From positions 124,001 through 188,000 of the forward strand of contig JBAIAA010000513.1 of the NCBI GenBank assembly GCA_037893245.1: a DNA stretch of 64,000 bases, read 5' to 3'. Position numbers and translations under genes: made by a program. The notes under the pieces are model-generated. The model saw nothing but the letters and a program-made list of their open reading frames with translations, was not told the origin of the DNA and did not search any database. Shown here one piece after another: positions 33,160 through 61,759 of the stretch (the first letter of the stretch is position 1; the number at the start of each line of letters is the position of its first letter). Source of the stretch: Crossaster papposus (lineage: Eukaryota; Echinodermata; Asteroidea; Velatida; Solasteridae).

Positions 33160-34250
33160 AGGCCGTTGTTGTAGTTAAATTAGATGTCTATGCCTACAAA
33201 AAATTGTCAGGTCAATTGTCAGGAAACCAGACTAGGGTACTAGGGATGAATCAAAATGGCTACTTTTCCAGGCTTTGAAAACATCATTCGTTTTGGGGGT
33301 GTTCTTTTAATTCTTTTGGCGAGAATTTTTCAAAAAGTCAATGGTCAAACCAATGAAATATGACATGTTGATCATTATTTGTATCTGGAGCCTGAACACC
33401 TTGTTGTGATAGTTATTAGTATTACTAAACCTTTCTATTCCTCCATACTCTGGGCATTTGTCACTGGTATCTATAATGAATTTGTGGTACCAAGGCATTC
33501 AGAAAAGGGAGTGAACGGCAGAGGGCATGTGTCACCCTCTTTGTTCGTATGACGAACAAGCGAAGCTTGATAGACAAACTTTAATAGAGGGCGTTTGTTA
33601 ATTCCAATAATTTGACGTGGCATTTGCGTTGTAGTCTGGTTCTAGTTCTCAAAACAATGCGTAAAGAATATAGAGTGTAATGGTTATCAGACAGCATCGG
33701 CAGCTAGCATTGCAGCAGCGTTTTCGTTTTTCGCCTGTACGTACATGTACGTTGCTGGACAGTACGTCATGTTGCCACGGAGTAAATTTAGTGCTGTGTA
33801 AAATTACGTGGAATAATTTACAGTTACACATATAATAATATATCTTTGTGTTCATAATTCAGTCAATCTATTAAGAAAAACTGAAGGTAAGTTTATCTCT
33901 TGAGTCTTGTCGTGTTCTTAATTGATTGTAACGTTGGTTTGGCCTATTGTCCGTAAACTGGGCTAGGCTAGCCTAGAGCCTTGTATTTTAATACGCACGT
34001 CAATTTCGGACCCTGTATTAACTCAATGGAATTTAAAGTTTAGTTTGTCGAAAAAAGACTTTTTTATTTTTATTTTAGAGCTAGTGAACTAATTGAACGA
34101 ATAACGTTTAGCCAGAAAACCTTGTGCGTCTGTGTGGTTTTATATTGTTGTCTCACCAAATTTATATTGTTGTCAACCAAAACGTAGTCAGAGTTACTGA
34201 AATCTTGTTATCACTTTTTTTAACATTTGGACATCGTTAAGTCCGTCGAC
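33160..34250. other. non-coding, possible splice donor
   Basis: No coding exon is recognised. A strong donor-like CTGAAG|GTAAGT at 33886/33887 could end a non-coding first exon of the downstream gene, but no other evidence supports it. Confidence 0.3.
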
Positions 34251-35120
34251 GTCAGTTTAATAATCGATTAATCGGAAATTCAATATCGAGTATACTCGAT
34301 ATATCGATTATTTCCTGTGTGCAAGATGAATCCTAAAAACAGTGCTCAATATACTGAAGACCGACAGTTTAATACTAGGTACGTTGCATATATCAGTTTT
34401 CAGTTTGATCCTCCGCGCATGTTGTCAGTCCGAACAATATCAAATTGCGCCAGCCCGCGTGTTTATGGTTTAATGATTACGTTTTATGTTAATGATTACG
34501 GTTGCCGCTTCCACTTGCTATTGTTCCGCGGGGCGCGCCGTCCTTTATCTGGGCTTGGCGCCCTCAATAAGCTCAGATAACGGACGGCGCGCCCCAAATG
34601 AACAGCTCGGTCTTGGAATCCAGACTGGCTTGCTAGGCCAATAGCAGGGTGCAGAGAACGCTCCCCGCAATTCTCGACTAAATGGCCACCCCAAAATGTT
34701 ATCAGATCAAGGGAGGGTTACGTCCCGAACAACCGATAGGCTGGGGCGGCATGGCCGGTTTCTTTTGAGATTTTACTGCGCAAGCGGTTGTGAACTATAG
34801 CGACGGGCCGCGGGTGAAACACAAAGAACAACTTCACAACCGCAGTTGGTCGTCGAACGTATTTTATTTAATAGGCCTACTCAAATGTTTTAAGCTACAA
34901 AAAAAGACGGCAGCTTTTCTAATATACTAAAGCCCTGAGATTTTCTAGATAATCTGACAATCTTTCGGTGTTTTCGATATCATTTAGGAACATCAAAATT
35001 TATACATCAACATTTTCGATATATCGAAATGTCGATATTTCGATATGATTAAAAAAGTGACATCGGCGATATCGATGTCAAAATAGTATCGAGTATTTGA
35101 GTAATATCGATATATCGACG
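34245..35120. mobile_element. TCGAT-rich inverted-repeat element (tentative)
   Basis: GTCCGTCGACGTCAG near 34242 faces CGACGGACGTTAG near 35116. Both inner flanks are rich in ATCGATATATCGA words (34260-34312 and 34970-35115). Inside lies the hairpin at 34530-34595. The boundaries are approximate. Confidence 0.5.
34530..34595. repeat. hairpin with AscI-type GGCGCGCC arms
   Basis: GGGGCGCGCCGTCC..TTATCTG faces CAGATAACGGACGGCGCGCCCC with a loop of about 17 bases. Arms of about 22 bases pair almost perfectly. It lies inside the tentative TCGAT-rich element. Confidence 0.75.
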
Positions 35121-35127
35121 GACGTTA

Positions 35128-35885
35128 GACATCATCTGACGCTACTAGAGTCCGAGGAAGTACAACATGCATCAGGCCAAATGTCTTAAATGTGGTTCAA
35201 AACGTCGCCAAAATCCACAAAAATACTTAACAAAATACCTCAAAATCCCCTAAATCGCCTTCCATATGTGTCCAAGATCAACTTTCTGGGCTTCAGGGAT
35301 ATTCGCGAACAATTTCTGACCTGCAAATCCAGGAAATTCGACGACGATATTCAAAGTAGTGTGCACTGTTGCTCGCCATCTTCAAAAGTGAACCCAAATG
35401 TTTATGGATACGGTGGCCCGGACGGGACATAATCAGTGGTAATTATTTTGCAATCTCGTGAATATTTACGACTGGTCGTAAATATAATTTTTGGCATTGT
35501 AAATTGTTCACGACTAGTAAATATTTTTGCCACGTCGTGAAAAATGATGATGCAAAAAAAAATATTTACAACCATTCTTGAATAAATTCACAACGTCTCA
35601 AAATAAATATCCTGTCTGGGCCACCGTATCCGTCAAAATTTGAAGATGGCGAGCAACAGTGCACACTACTTTGAAAATCGTCGTCGAATTTCCTGGATTT
35701 GCAGGTCAGAAATTGTTCGCGAATATCTCCGAAGCCCAGAAAGTTGATCTTAGACACATATGGAAGGCGATTTAGGGAATTTTGAGGTATTTTGTGGATT
35801 TTTGTGACATTTTGAACCACATTTAAGACATTTGGCCTGATGCATGTTGTACTTTCTCGGACTCTAGTACTCGCCAGATGATGTC
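35128..35885. mobile_element. ~760-bp palindromic (fold-back) element
   Basis: It starts GACATCATCTGACGCTACTA and ends with an imperfect inverse. GCATCAGGCCAAATGTCTTA, AACTTTCTGGGCTTC and TCGCCATCTTC have inverse partners at matching distances around a centre near 35506. The nearly identical frames translated from the two arms (35190-35432 and 35566-35820) result from this palindrome and are not genes. Confidence 0.85.
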
Positions 35886-36168
35886 AAAATGTTAAAAAAG
35901 CGATAACTAGAGTCCAGTAACTCGGACTAAACCAAACAGCTTTTTTTCAAAGTAAACCAAATAAAAAACTATTTTTTTCAGAACCAACCCATTTTCACTC
36001 AAGAGATGGAGCCATTATCATCATGATGTGTGCAGTATTTAAAAAAAATGAATGATGCAATATTGAATTATACAAATTTACTTACACAAATAATTACAAT
36101 TACAGTACTTCTGAAATAAACACACTTTTCCCTTGTCCAGGCAAGATAATCCCCATGATCACTTAAAG

Positions 36169-37083
36169 TTAACCAGTTCGCGCCGGGATTATTTTAACAT
36201 CACCGAGCCGAGGGGTGGGATTATTTTTAACGAAACTCGACCCGAAGCGGGTTCAGGCCAATATAGTGCCGGGGAGCACACCCACGCATTTCCAGCCTTG
36301 CTCGCTGCTGACAGACATTTCCGAACTTGAACTTGGCGTGTTTATGCGTCATCCCAGGCCTTCATTTTAATAAATCTGAGGAGAGCTGTGCATCGCTCTT
36401 CTTAAATCAAAAGGTGAATTAAGGAGAGTGATTTTAAAATCGCTCTTCTTAAATCAAAACAATGAATTAAGGAGAGTGATTTGCTCTCGCTAACAAAACG
36501 CAAGTTTAAAGGCCCTGGACACTATCTGTAGTTACTCAAAATGACAACCAAAGGTGTCTATGCCTAATAATAAACACATACTCAAGAACAGGAACACAAC
36601 ATTCACCAGTAGTTCAACTTTTGGTTAAGAGAATGATGGCGCTTTCCCATCCAGTGACATTATATTTCTCTCTCTGTGACTTGTATGGATTAATTAAGCG
36701 CGAATTAGTCTAGGCCCGTTATGTCCGAAATAAATGGAATGGGTGAACACGAAAGACTAGATGACCGTTGTTGGTATAAGATAATCTGTTGTGATTTTAT
36801 TTGGGGGTGCGAGGAGAGAATTGTAATCACAAATTCTCTTGTGTTAGCAATATGCTTTCGTGTCTTTACTGTTATGACACTCGTCAGTTGCAGGTTTTTT
36901 TTTTGTGGTTTTTTTTGCTCTTGTTAAAATTGTAAGGAGCGCTTTTTTTTGCTCTCCTTAAAAATGTTAAGGAGCGCGGAGGAGCGCGAGCGCGATTGCG
37001 CTCCTTTAAAATGAAGGCCTGTCATCCGTTTTGAATTTGGGAAATTTTGCGTTTATTTACGTCATCCGGCGTGAACTGGTTAA
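36169..37083 (-). mobile_element. TTAA-ended element, family E, copy 1 (host of a nested hAT-like element)
   Basis: It starts TTAACCAGTTCGCGCCGGGA and ends GGCGTGAACTGGTTAA. It is collinear, in inverse, with the intact copy at 43071-43312 (GAACCCGCTTCGG, GTTCAAGTTCGGAAAT and ATTCAAAACGGATGA blocks). A 665-bp block at 36356-37020 interrupts it. A TTAA end again suggests piggyBac-type integration. Confidence 0.8.
36356..37020. mobile_element. hAT-like non-autonomous element, nested in family E
   Basis: Terminal inverted repeat AGGCCTTCATTTTAA at 36356 and its inverse ending at 37020. Flanking 8-mers GTCATCCC (36348-36355) and GTCATCCG (37021-37028) differ at one base and match the single site in the intact family E copy. 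The 8-bp duplication points to hAT. The interior repeats GGAGAGTGATTT / GGAGCGCG words. TTTAAAGGCCCTGGACACTA at 36506 looks like the end of yet another repeat. Confidence 0.8.
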
Positions 37084-53192
<16,109 letters not shown>

Positions 53193-54712
53193 TAAAATAT
53201 TTTTGGGGGGCATCTCGGGGGCTTATTGTCCACTTTGTATTTGTATTTCTGACTTCAGTGCATTGAAAAAAAAAAAAAATCATTTGGTTATAGATGGAAT
53301 GGAACATTCCATCTGTCATCCCTTTGAAATTGTTCTTACCATTGCACTCATAAACATTCACTATGTACTGCCAGGATCTTGCACATCCCACTTTTAAATG
53401 GGCCAATTTCATGGTGCAAACATTTGCTTAGCACCAAAATGTTTTGTTCAATAATAACGGGTTTCCATCCAAAGTTTATGGGTCGCAGGGGTGTCTGCCT
53501 GATTCACTATTGTTTCAAAAGAGGACCGCCATGGCTGAAACATGATGGGGTCTCATGATCGGTGTACATGTCCGGCTCATGGCCTCTTAAAAAAATTCTA
53601 TCACAACAGTCAACAATTTTTTGTTACAGTTACCTTTGTCTTGAACCTCGGCAGACAATATGAGGACCAAAGATGTGAAACGTTCAAGGAAACATTTATT
53701 TTACAATGCAAACGAAATCATGGACTCAACTTCACGCATGCTCAAAACAGCTGATCGTCTGCTTGTTCGCTGCTCCACTACAGTTTAGTATCGTTATAGT
53801 GTGTAGGTGAAAATTGCGCCCTTACTAATGATATCGTCAGCGTTTTCACGAAGAGACGAATTTGGCCACGGGGAGTTGCACATTGGTTTTGAGAAAATCA
53901 GGTTTTAAGTTGGTCACTTTGCCTATTTGTAAAGCACACATTAACTTATATTTGGTACGTACAGAGAGGTGAGATCTAACACTTTAACAATATACCTATT
54001 AAAGAACATTAACAAACTTAATTGACCGTGACGAGTAATTAATGTAGATATAAATTTGTCTGTTCGTGAAAATTCACAAATTATATTTCGTCTGTTCGTG
54101 AAAATTCTAAATCTTCGGTGGTGGCTTTTTTGCCCATAGCGCACGAATTTGTCTCTTCGTAAAAACTTAAAAACTTGTTTTGCCCATTTTTGTCTCTTTG
54201 CGAATGTATATACAATGTATATACATTGTACGCACGTTGTTTTTGCACTCGGAGCAACGTTATTTCTATCTACGCAGGAACAAATTATAATTTGTCTCTT
54301 TGTGAAAACTGAAAATATGATATGGATGAAATTTTCCCCTGTATGATTTTCGTAATCTTAATGATTCAGACTGATTTTGACAATATTAACCTCGCCAGAA
54401 TGTTCGTTGCTATCCACTTAATCGATTTCGGCAAAAAAAGAAATTTTGAAAAAAATAATGATTTTGGCCAAATTCGTCTCTTCGTGAAAATGCTGACGAT
54501 ATACAGCTCACAGAACAGCAGCCATGTGATATCACGCCCCCAATGATGGGATATCACACAGCAGGGGGTGGGATATGCGCTGTGATCGATCTAGACCAAT
54601 ACAAATACAGTATTCAAGACAAAGGTATAACAATCTATATTGTTATAGCGAGTGCAATATATTATTGTACTGGTATCCCTCGAAAAAGCCATATGTCCTC
54701 ATATTATTATTT

Positions 54713-55771
54713 ACTGTAATTTCCTGCGGTAAAGCCACACGGCGGTTAAGGCGCAGGTCCCTAAAATCACCCAAAATTTTTTCAAACGTCAACAGATAAA
54801 GCGCACCGCCGAATAAAGCGCATGCTTGAACGCACCCAAAAGAACACCAGACGCCACCCGGTGTAGGTACATCGCCAGAAAGGGGTCATTTTGTTGCCTT
54901 ATAACGATCCCATTATTCCAAGCAAGAATTTGCTGAGTACTTGAGTTTATCTGGCACGCAAACAATGTATGAAAACTTCAAACCAGTAGTCACAATATCG
55001 CACGAGGTTTACTTTGCCAATACATATCATGTATCACTGCAGTATAAACTGCATGCATGTACATGTACATCACATGCAGCGATCGCGTGCGGGGTATCCC
55101 TAATTGCGACACCCCCTAGTCTTTTTTTCAGTCGTTGTGAATGCTCCGCGCTGTGTAGTTCGGATGGTGAATTGCATGAAGCCGGAACGTAGACGAAAAA
55201 ACGTTTAGAAAAAGGCCACATAGTACAGGCCAGCTTTTTATCGGTGTTGTACGCGTCATGCAGCGCACGCTGTAGTCTTGTTTGCAAGACGATCTTAATC
55301 GTGGTATATGCAGCGCGCGTAGGCCGCCGATGCGGGCGTCCTCTAACGTACGCCGTACCATACACGCAATGACCTTCGGTCTTAGCGAAGGTAATTCGCG
55401 CGTGGTCTACGGCGTACGTTAGAGGGCGCCCCGCATCGCAAAGATCGTCTTGCAAACAAGACTACGCACGCTGCCGAGTGCTAAATCACATGTATACATG
55501 TACATGTACACACATACATGTACGGTCGTAGGGGGATCAACACATCGCGGCATTGTTAATGGAAACACGGTCACAATGTCCGGAGAGTTGAGCTAATTGG
55601 TTGACCGCATTATTGAGTAAGATTGCGGCGTTCAAAGAATTCTTCACACAAAGACCATCACTTTGAACTCAAGCGACATCATATACGGCGCACCGAAAGA
55701 TAAGGCGCGGCGATGTGTTTGTGGTCTAGAAAGTCAGATAAGCTGCGTCTTTACCGCATGAAATTACGGTA
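54713..55771. mobile_element. TIR element, TACTGTAATTTCCTGCGGTA ends
   Basis: ACTGTAATTTCCTGCGGTAAAG at the left (from 54713) faces CTTTACCGCATGAAATTACGG at the right. Inner flanks share GGCGCA / AAGCGCACCGCC words. The interior contains a separate long inverted repeat at 55262-55478. No transposase frame is recognised. Confidence 0.65.
55262..55478. repeat. ~215-bp inverted repeat inside the previous element
   Basis: GTAGTCTTGTTTGCAAGACG and TCCTCTAACGTACGCCGTA on the left have inverse partners GTCTTGCAAACAAGACTACG and TACGGCGTACGTTAGAGG on the right. CTTCGGTCTTAGCGAAG forms the tip. The three open frames across it are palindrome artefacts. Confidence 0.75.
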
Positions 55772-56985
55772 TATTAGACTATATTAAAGCAAGATTAATT
55801 GACCATTAATTCCTGTACGAAGGCTATTCAATGAAGCTATCTTGTTCGTGAACGTGGGAACTCACCGTCTGCTTTTCTCATAAAACTTGGACAAAAAACT
55901 CGCAAGCGTAGGTTTATCGACCGTCTCAAGATAGATTTTTCTCTGTGGGGTAGACTCCCGTAATATTTACTGCCTGTTTTGTGGCTTCAGAGTATTTTTC
56001 TTCTTTAAAAGCTCTTTGAAGTTCAGAAACCCAAGCGAACTTCACGCCGATCGAAACAGCCATTTTGTTATTATAACTGCGGCTTGTTCACTGGTTTACA
56101 ACTGTGAGTATTATGCTCGAGTGCTCTTGACTGTGCGGGAACCAGCGAAACTTGTTAAAATGTCCAGATGAGTACAATATTAAAAGTATTATTGCTGTCA
56201 TCCAGGTACTTTTTAACAACATAATATTCCTGTCATCAAGGCACTTTTTACAAAAGCATGCAATACGCTGATTTATTTTTACTGCTAAAAGCCTGATATA
56301 AATAATAATGTTTTTGTATTCACTGTGTACGCAGTGTTGTCTGAATATTTGTTGGACAAATTTGTTGGACAAATTTGTTGGACAAAGTGTATGAAGCAAT
56401 CTCTTGGGAATAAGCCTATCTTTCAGATGGCGTTATTAATCGCCAGATGTATCATTAACCACTGACTCTATCTTTGCTCTCAACTTGCCTCGATGATATC
56501 CCGTCTCTTTTATAGGCCTGATTTGCCACAGTTAATTACCAACCTAGGCTATTTGTAATTACTTTCGGAGATCTGAGGTTGCATAAGGGAAATCAGTAGA
56601 GCAATTAACAGCCGCAGCAAGAGTGTTTAGTGGTCGTTTGCTGTGGGAGATTTTTAAGCCTCGTGCGGAAATTCCGTAATTAATTGGTTGGGCAGTTGGC
56701 TGTCTTCCACACACAGTATTTCGCTTAGAATTCAATGAGTCCCAGTCCTTTCGTATCTACGGCAGCATTCCTATCATCACTGTGAGTAAGGATTGTAAGG
56801 ATTGTCTCGTTACATCGGTAGGTCTGTGTACATTCCTGGGTAATTGCAACTGTTCCACTGTGTTTATAACTTATAAAGAGGCACGGAAGACAAAGTTCCT
56901 CTTGCTTATACTATATACTATACAGGGTGATTAAAAAAAAAAGTACCCTTGAAACACATGGTCATAATTTCGTAAATACCAGCAG

Positions 56986-57340
56986 TTAAAGGTAGGATAC
57001 ACCATTTGCAGATATCTAAAATATTTACTACCGAATTGTTAAGAAATATCTTACTCATTTGAAAGTAAATAATGATTCTAGGCATCCAGCAAAATGATTG
57101 CGCTAGATATCCTGTAATTGTTCCGAAAAATATAATTTTATAATAAAAAATTCGCGATCGCCGTCTGGCGATCGCTAAAAAAACAAAGATAACATAAGAA
57201 TTACTGCTCGACGCCGGTTGATCCATGATTGTAAAACTTCGGACAGCTCGGCTAAACGATATTTACTATAAAATACAACCCCCCAAATCTACTTATTCAT
57301 GATAATTCAAGCAGTTACCAATGGTGTATCCTACCTTTAA
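56986..57340 (+). mobile_element. TTAA-ended MITE, family A, copy 8
   Basis: 355 bp with both TTAA ends and a central palindrome at 57154-57175 (one change). The 102-codon minus-strand frame is transposon sequence. Confidence 0.85.
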
Positions 57341-58170
57341 GTTTTATATATCACTACAAAGGGCAACCTCTCCTCTTTTATACAAAACTTTATTTAAAAT
57401 TATTGATATTCTCTGCTAATTAATGAACCAGCAGCCATTGTACGGAGGCACAAGTCAACAAAAATGCCATTTTGGCAATAAATCATTGTAAAACAACAAT
57501 CGGGGAAAACAATCTGTTTTCTAGCAATAAAACACTGTAAATGCAAACAATAATAACAAACTTCATAACAAATATCTGCACCATTTCACCGGTCCAGTAT
57601 TCCGGACGTCGCAGGTTTCTGGGCTTCGCGCTATGCGCCCCAGTTTCATACAAATAATTTTCTCCTTTTCACGCCCCCTCATTAAAAAAATCCTGTATCT
57701 GCCCCTGCCCGAGTACTTGTTAAGGAAATCCAATAACAACAACAAGTTTCTTTTCAGCTTGTTCTTCTGCACTATAATACTGCCACATCAGTGAATTAAA
57801 AATAGAAGTGTTTACAATGAACTTTGCATTAAGGTGTAAACTGCAAATTCGCGAGCGTCATCAATTTAAAATATATTTTTTTATCTTATGTAGCGTGGTT
57901 TCATTTTGAAAATTCCCAACAAAGGACGTTCAAAACCTTTCAGTGGAAACCATTTCATTCTAAATATGTACCGGTATGTGGTCCAAACGGGGGCTTTCCA
58001 AGGCAGAATACCCCTTTAACACTGTCTGCTTCACAGGTTGTTTGTTAGCCTTGACCAAGGCTATCAAGATTGTTCTCTGAACTAGTGAGCAGCCGCTACC
58101 GTACAGCTGATTTGTCCATTCCGTCTCTGTACGGCACACAGCGCCCAGCATGCTAGCCTCTACAGCCTGC

Positions 58171-58195
58171 GTACACGTACACGTACACGTACACC
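58171..58195. repeat. (GTACAC)n microsatellite
   Basis: Four GTACAC units. A longer run of five to six units lies at 58476-58510, on the other side of the family D repeat, as if the microsatellite were split by it. Confidence 0.85.
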
Positions 58196-58477
58196 CATTC
58201 TTTTGGTACATTGCGTTATGGGGACAACCCATAGGGTTTGTGTGTAAACTGAAATCTCTCTAATCTCAAACTCAGAACACTCTAAAATTCTAAAACTTGC
58301 AGCATCACCCTAATTTGTTCTCTTCTTCATTTTCTTTCATTATACCCTTACCCAATTTTCCCTTGTTCTACCTTTACTGAAGACCCAACGCGCTATGGGG
58401 ACTCGAAAATGTCCCCACTACTCGGCCGGTCTTTTCCAAACAAAAGAGCCTGTCCCCATAACTAGGTGGAGGCTCGT
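58193..58477 (-). repeat. dispersed repeat family D, copy 3 (inverted)
   Basis: Inverse of 43861-44140, from ATTCTTTTGGTACAT to CATAACTAGGTGGAGGCTCG. It is flanked by (GTACAC)n on both sides. Confidence 0.75.
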
Positions 58478-58762
58478 ACACGTACACGTACACGTACACG
58501 TACACGTACGCCCCACATTTACCCGGCATGTACAGTAGAGGCGAATGATAGCCTTGACCCAACGATTGCAAATTTATAATGTGTTTCTTTACAATTTTGG
58601 CTGAATTTGGCTGAGCCAATCAAACCAAGTAAACTTTCACCAGATATATATGCGTAGTCATTGTCATGAATAATGTATATCGTCAACAGCCAATAACATC
58701 ACAAATACCAGCGCGTGGGACGATGTTAGTGGTTTTTAACAGCGTGGCGACGCGTCGTCCAC

Positions 58763-59135
58763 TTAAAGGGATCGTATGCATTTGGTAATTACTCCAGAAA
58801 TTAATGGCAATAAAAACTTCTTTGGTAAGAAGTACAGCAGCTTTGGATAGTATAAGGCATTTTTAGAAACTTTTCACTTCGAAGTACTGCGGTTATGGAA
58901 AAAGATATCACTTTTTATCCCCAAAAATTTGAATCTGAGACGTTTCTCAGACTGTATATTCAAATGCAGATTATTCTTCCTGCGTGGACATAACTGCTCC
59001 AGATTTTCGGCAATATCTCAAAATCGCTACCACCTTTTGAAATGAAATTGTTACAGGTTAGTTTTATGGTATGTAACTATATAGGATTGAAACAAACAAT
59101 GGGTTCCAATTACAAAACGTGTACGATCCCTTTAA
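58763..59135 (-). mobile_element. TTAA-ended MITE, family B, copy 2
   Basis: 373 bp, TTAAAGGGATCGTATGC to GTACGATCCCTTTAA, inverse of 1988-2369 along the whole length. Confidence 0.8.
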
Positions 59136-59726
59136 GGGCAAAAACAACTCATTTATCAACATAACCACAATATACATGTACGTGTGGGGTGTACGTGTAC
59201 GTGCATACAGGCTGTAGAGGCTAGCATGCTAGCTGGGCGCTGTGTGCCGCACAGAGATGGATCGGATAAATCAGCTGTACATGTACGCACAGTAGCGCTC
59301 GTTCGCTCGTTCAGTGAACAAGCTTAATAGGCTAGTTGTTTGTCGGCACCAGTATCTCTGTTTGATTGCATCAGCAAAACTAATGTCGCTTAGACACATC
59401 CGATGCTGTTAATTATTAACCCAATCTGCAGGCGAGATGGATGATAATCGGGAAGGTTTTACTCACAAACACTCTGGCTTAGTTTATTTGATTTGTTGTT
59501 CAATTGTGAGTGTGTTGCCACTGTCGCTAAGTTCTTAATGGATGGTTTTGTTTGTGTCCAGATTCTGCAATTTCATCTCTGTTTTTTTTTTTTTCCTTTT
59601 CGGACTGATTTTTTTACTTGACAATTTGTTTTCTGCTGGCAAAGTTAAGGGGCATGTAGGTTGTTAATTGTTTCCCTTGGATCAGCTGATTTTCTTCTTT
59701 TCTACTTCCTTGTACATGTATGCCCG

Positions 59727-60079
59727 TTAAAGGTACATGTAGGATACACCATTTGCAGATATCAACAATATTTAATACCGAATTATTAAGAAATATCTTA
59801 CTCATCTAAAAGTAAATAATGATTCTAGGCATCCAGCAAAATGATTGCGCTAGATATCCTTTAATTATTCTGAAATAATAACGTAAAAACACAAATAACA
59901 TAAGAATAACTGCTCGACGCCGGTTGAAAACAAACGCTGTTTTTCTTGCTTTTCTCGACATTCATGATTGTAAAACTTTTGACAGGTCAGTTAAACGATA
60001 TTTACTATAAAATACAACCCCCTAAACCTACCCATTCATCATAATTCAAGCAATTACCAATGGTGTATCCTACCTTTAA
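59727..60079 (+). mobile_element. TTAA-ended MITE, family A, copy 9
   Basis: Both TTAA ends are present. The left terminus carries an extra ACATGT inside the AGGTAGG motif, and the central palindrome is deleted. Confidence 0.8.
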
Positions 60080-60671
60080 TTAATGATAAAGGGGGGGAAA
60101 AAGCAAAGGATTTAAGTTTTTTGTGTCTTCTTGACTGAATACCTGAGAATACTGTTTTTGTCATGTCCTTCTGCATGTGTGGCCGAACCGACACTGTATT
60201 AAGGTTTGCTATGTTATGGAAATTATGTCCCCATAGCATTTTTGGTTCCCATCACTCAACAGGTACTTGGTCCCAACAACTATGAAACACGATTAGGTGC
60301 GTACATTGTGAACAGGAATACAGGAAGAATGAACAGTTTGTGGACTTGCCCACATTCACAGAACATTTTTCTCTCTCTCTCTCTGAGAAAAACCAAACAA
60401 ACAAATATTTGGGTTAGGGTTAATGTTGCAAAATAAATGAGAATGCTTATTGGGCATCACTATAAACAAGCAAAAGCTGCGTTGTGTATTGGTCTAGTTC
60501 AATTGCCTTTGAAGCTGATACGACATCAGTTTTATATCAACTCTTTCATCCGCAAATCTGGGCCAGTAGGCTTCCGCTAAACTTGCGTCTTAATTCTACA
60601 TCGCCTCTACACAGTTTATAAACAATGGCCAGCTATGGGAAAGACAATGTTGCAGTGACCAAATATGTGAC

Positions 60672-61194
60672 TGTGACCTGTCACCACAAAATGAGAGTAA
60701 CGTCGGAAATGTTGAAAGTTGAGATATTGGTATTTTCAAATACTTGAGAAAGAGAGCTTTCCAATGATACATAACACTTGGGGGTTTTGCGATAAATACT
60801 TTTTGCAGCGCTCTAGAAATTCATGGGTTTCACAACACGTGTTTGTGAGAAAACTTACTTTAAACATCTTAAACAAAACACTCAAAAGATTACAAAACAA
60901 GACAAGTAAGGTTCGGTTGAGCATAGCAACGGCTATGTTCTAATCGTTATTCCTTCCTGAAATTTTCCACACATAATTATACCACTAATGGACTTTAAAC
61001 CAAACACTAACTACGCAAACACTACGCAAACTCGCTTAATTTAAGAGGTTTTCGATCATCTGGTCTCACCCCAAAAATGAGAATATGGATTGGCTTTCCT
61101 AAAATTGACCACCCCTTCAGATTTTGACTTTGGATGGCCATATCTCTGAATCACATTGTCTGACTTGACTCTCATTTTGTGGTGACAGGTCACA
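60672..61194. mobile_element. TGTGACCTGTCA-ended element, copy 3
   Basis: The ends and interior match 49992-50612 with an internal deletion. The two 74-codon-type frames shared by these copies are repeat sequence. Confidence 0.8.
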
Positions 61195-61256
61195 TATCGC
61201 CTCGGACCACAGCCAAAAATTCCTGTTCCCTTTGGGAATTGTTTACGTAGGCGCTA

Positions 61257-61683
61257 AGGCAAATGGAATTCGGGTGCGGCTACGGTAGAGCATACGGCTA
61301 GTTATTGCGCCCCCAAGCGATGCTTGAATTAGTGTTTGCAAAATTACTACGTAAGAATTTACAACCATTATCGTCTGCTAGATGTTATGCAATGTTTGTT
61401 TACAGCCAGTCAAAATACCTGATGAAATTGACGTATTTGTCGATCTGTTAGTTTCAATTCAATGCACTATCGTTGAAAAATAAACAAACATTTGCTCCAA
61501 AATTTACGTTAGTGCTGCCGCCATTTTGTTTTGCCTGCGCTAGACAACTTCTTTTAAGGCTAGATTTTTGTGACGTTTAGCCGTAGCTGCAGCTCTAGAC
61601 GGCATTTCGGACAGCGCTACAAAATGGCCGCCGTAGACAATAGACCTAGCCGTAGCTCTAGACACCCGTTTCGGACACGGCCT
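61257..61683. mobile_element. TIR element with GCTACGGCTAG-type ends
   Basis: The left GAATTCGGGTGCGGCTACGG faces an imperfect inverse of the right CCCGTTTCGGACACGGCC. TAGCCGTAGC words recur inside. The ends recall 23143-23264. Confidence 0.5.
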
Positions 61684-61759
61684 AAGTCTGAGAAAGCAGG
61701 ATTTCACCAGAAATTCTCATCCAGTTCACAATCATGCCAACAAAAAGTAACCACTGGGT

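Larger units (their letters stand above)
58034..59348. mobile_element. ~1.3-kb TIR element hosting two other repeats
   Basis: Arms at about 58034-58195 and 59170-59348 are inverse copies: ACAGCTGATTT, CACACAGCGCCCAGC, ATGCTAGCCTCTACAGCCTG, then GTACACGTAC. Between them sit a family D repeat (58193-58477) and a family B MITE (58763-59135). Confidence 0.65.

Noticed and set aside
33601-33892. CTGAAG|GTAAGT as the donor of a SEC23 non-coding first exon
   Set aside because: A lone donor consensus is common by chance; nothing identifies a transcription start here.
35190-35820. Two nearly identical predicted peptides on opposite strands, at first suggestive of duplicated genes
   Set aside because: They are the two arms of one palindromic element.
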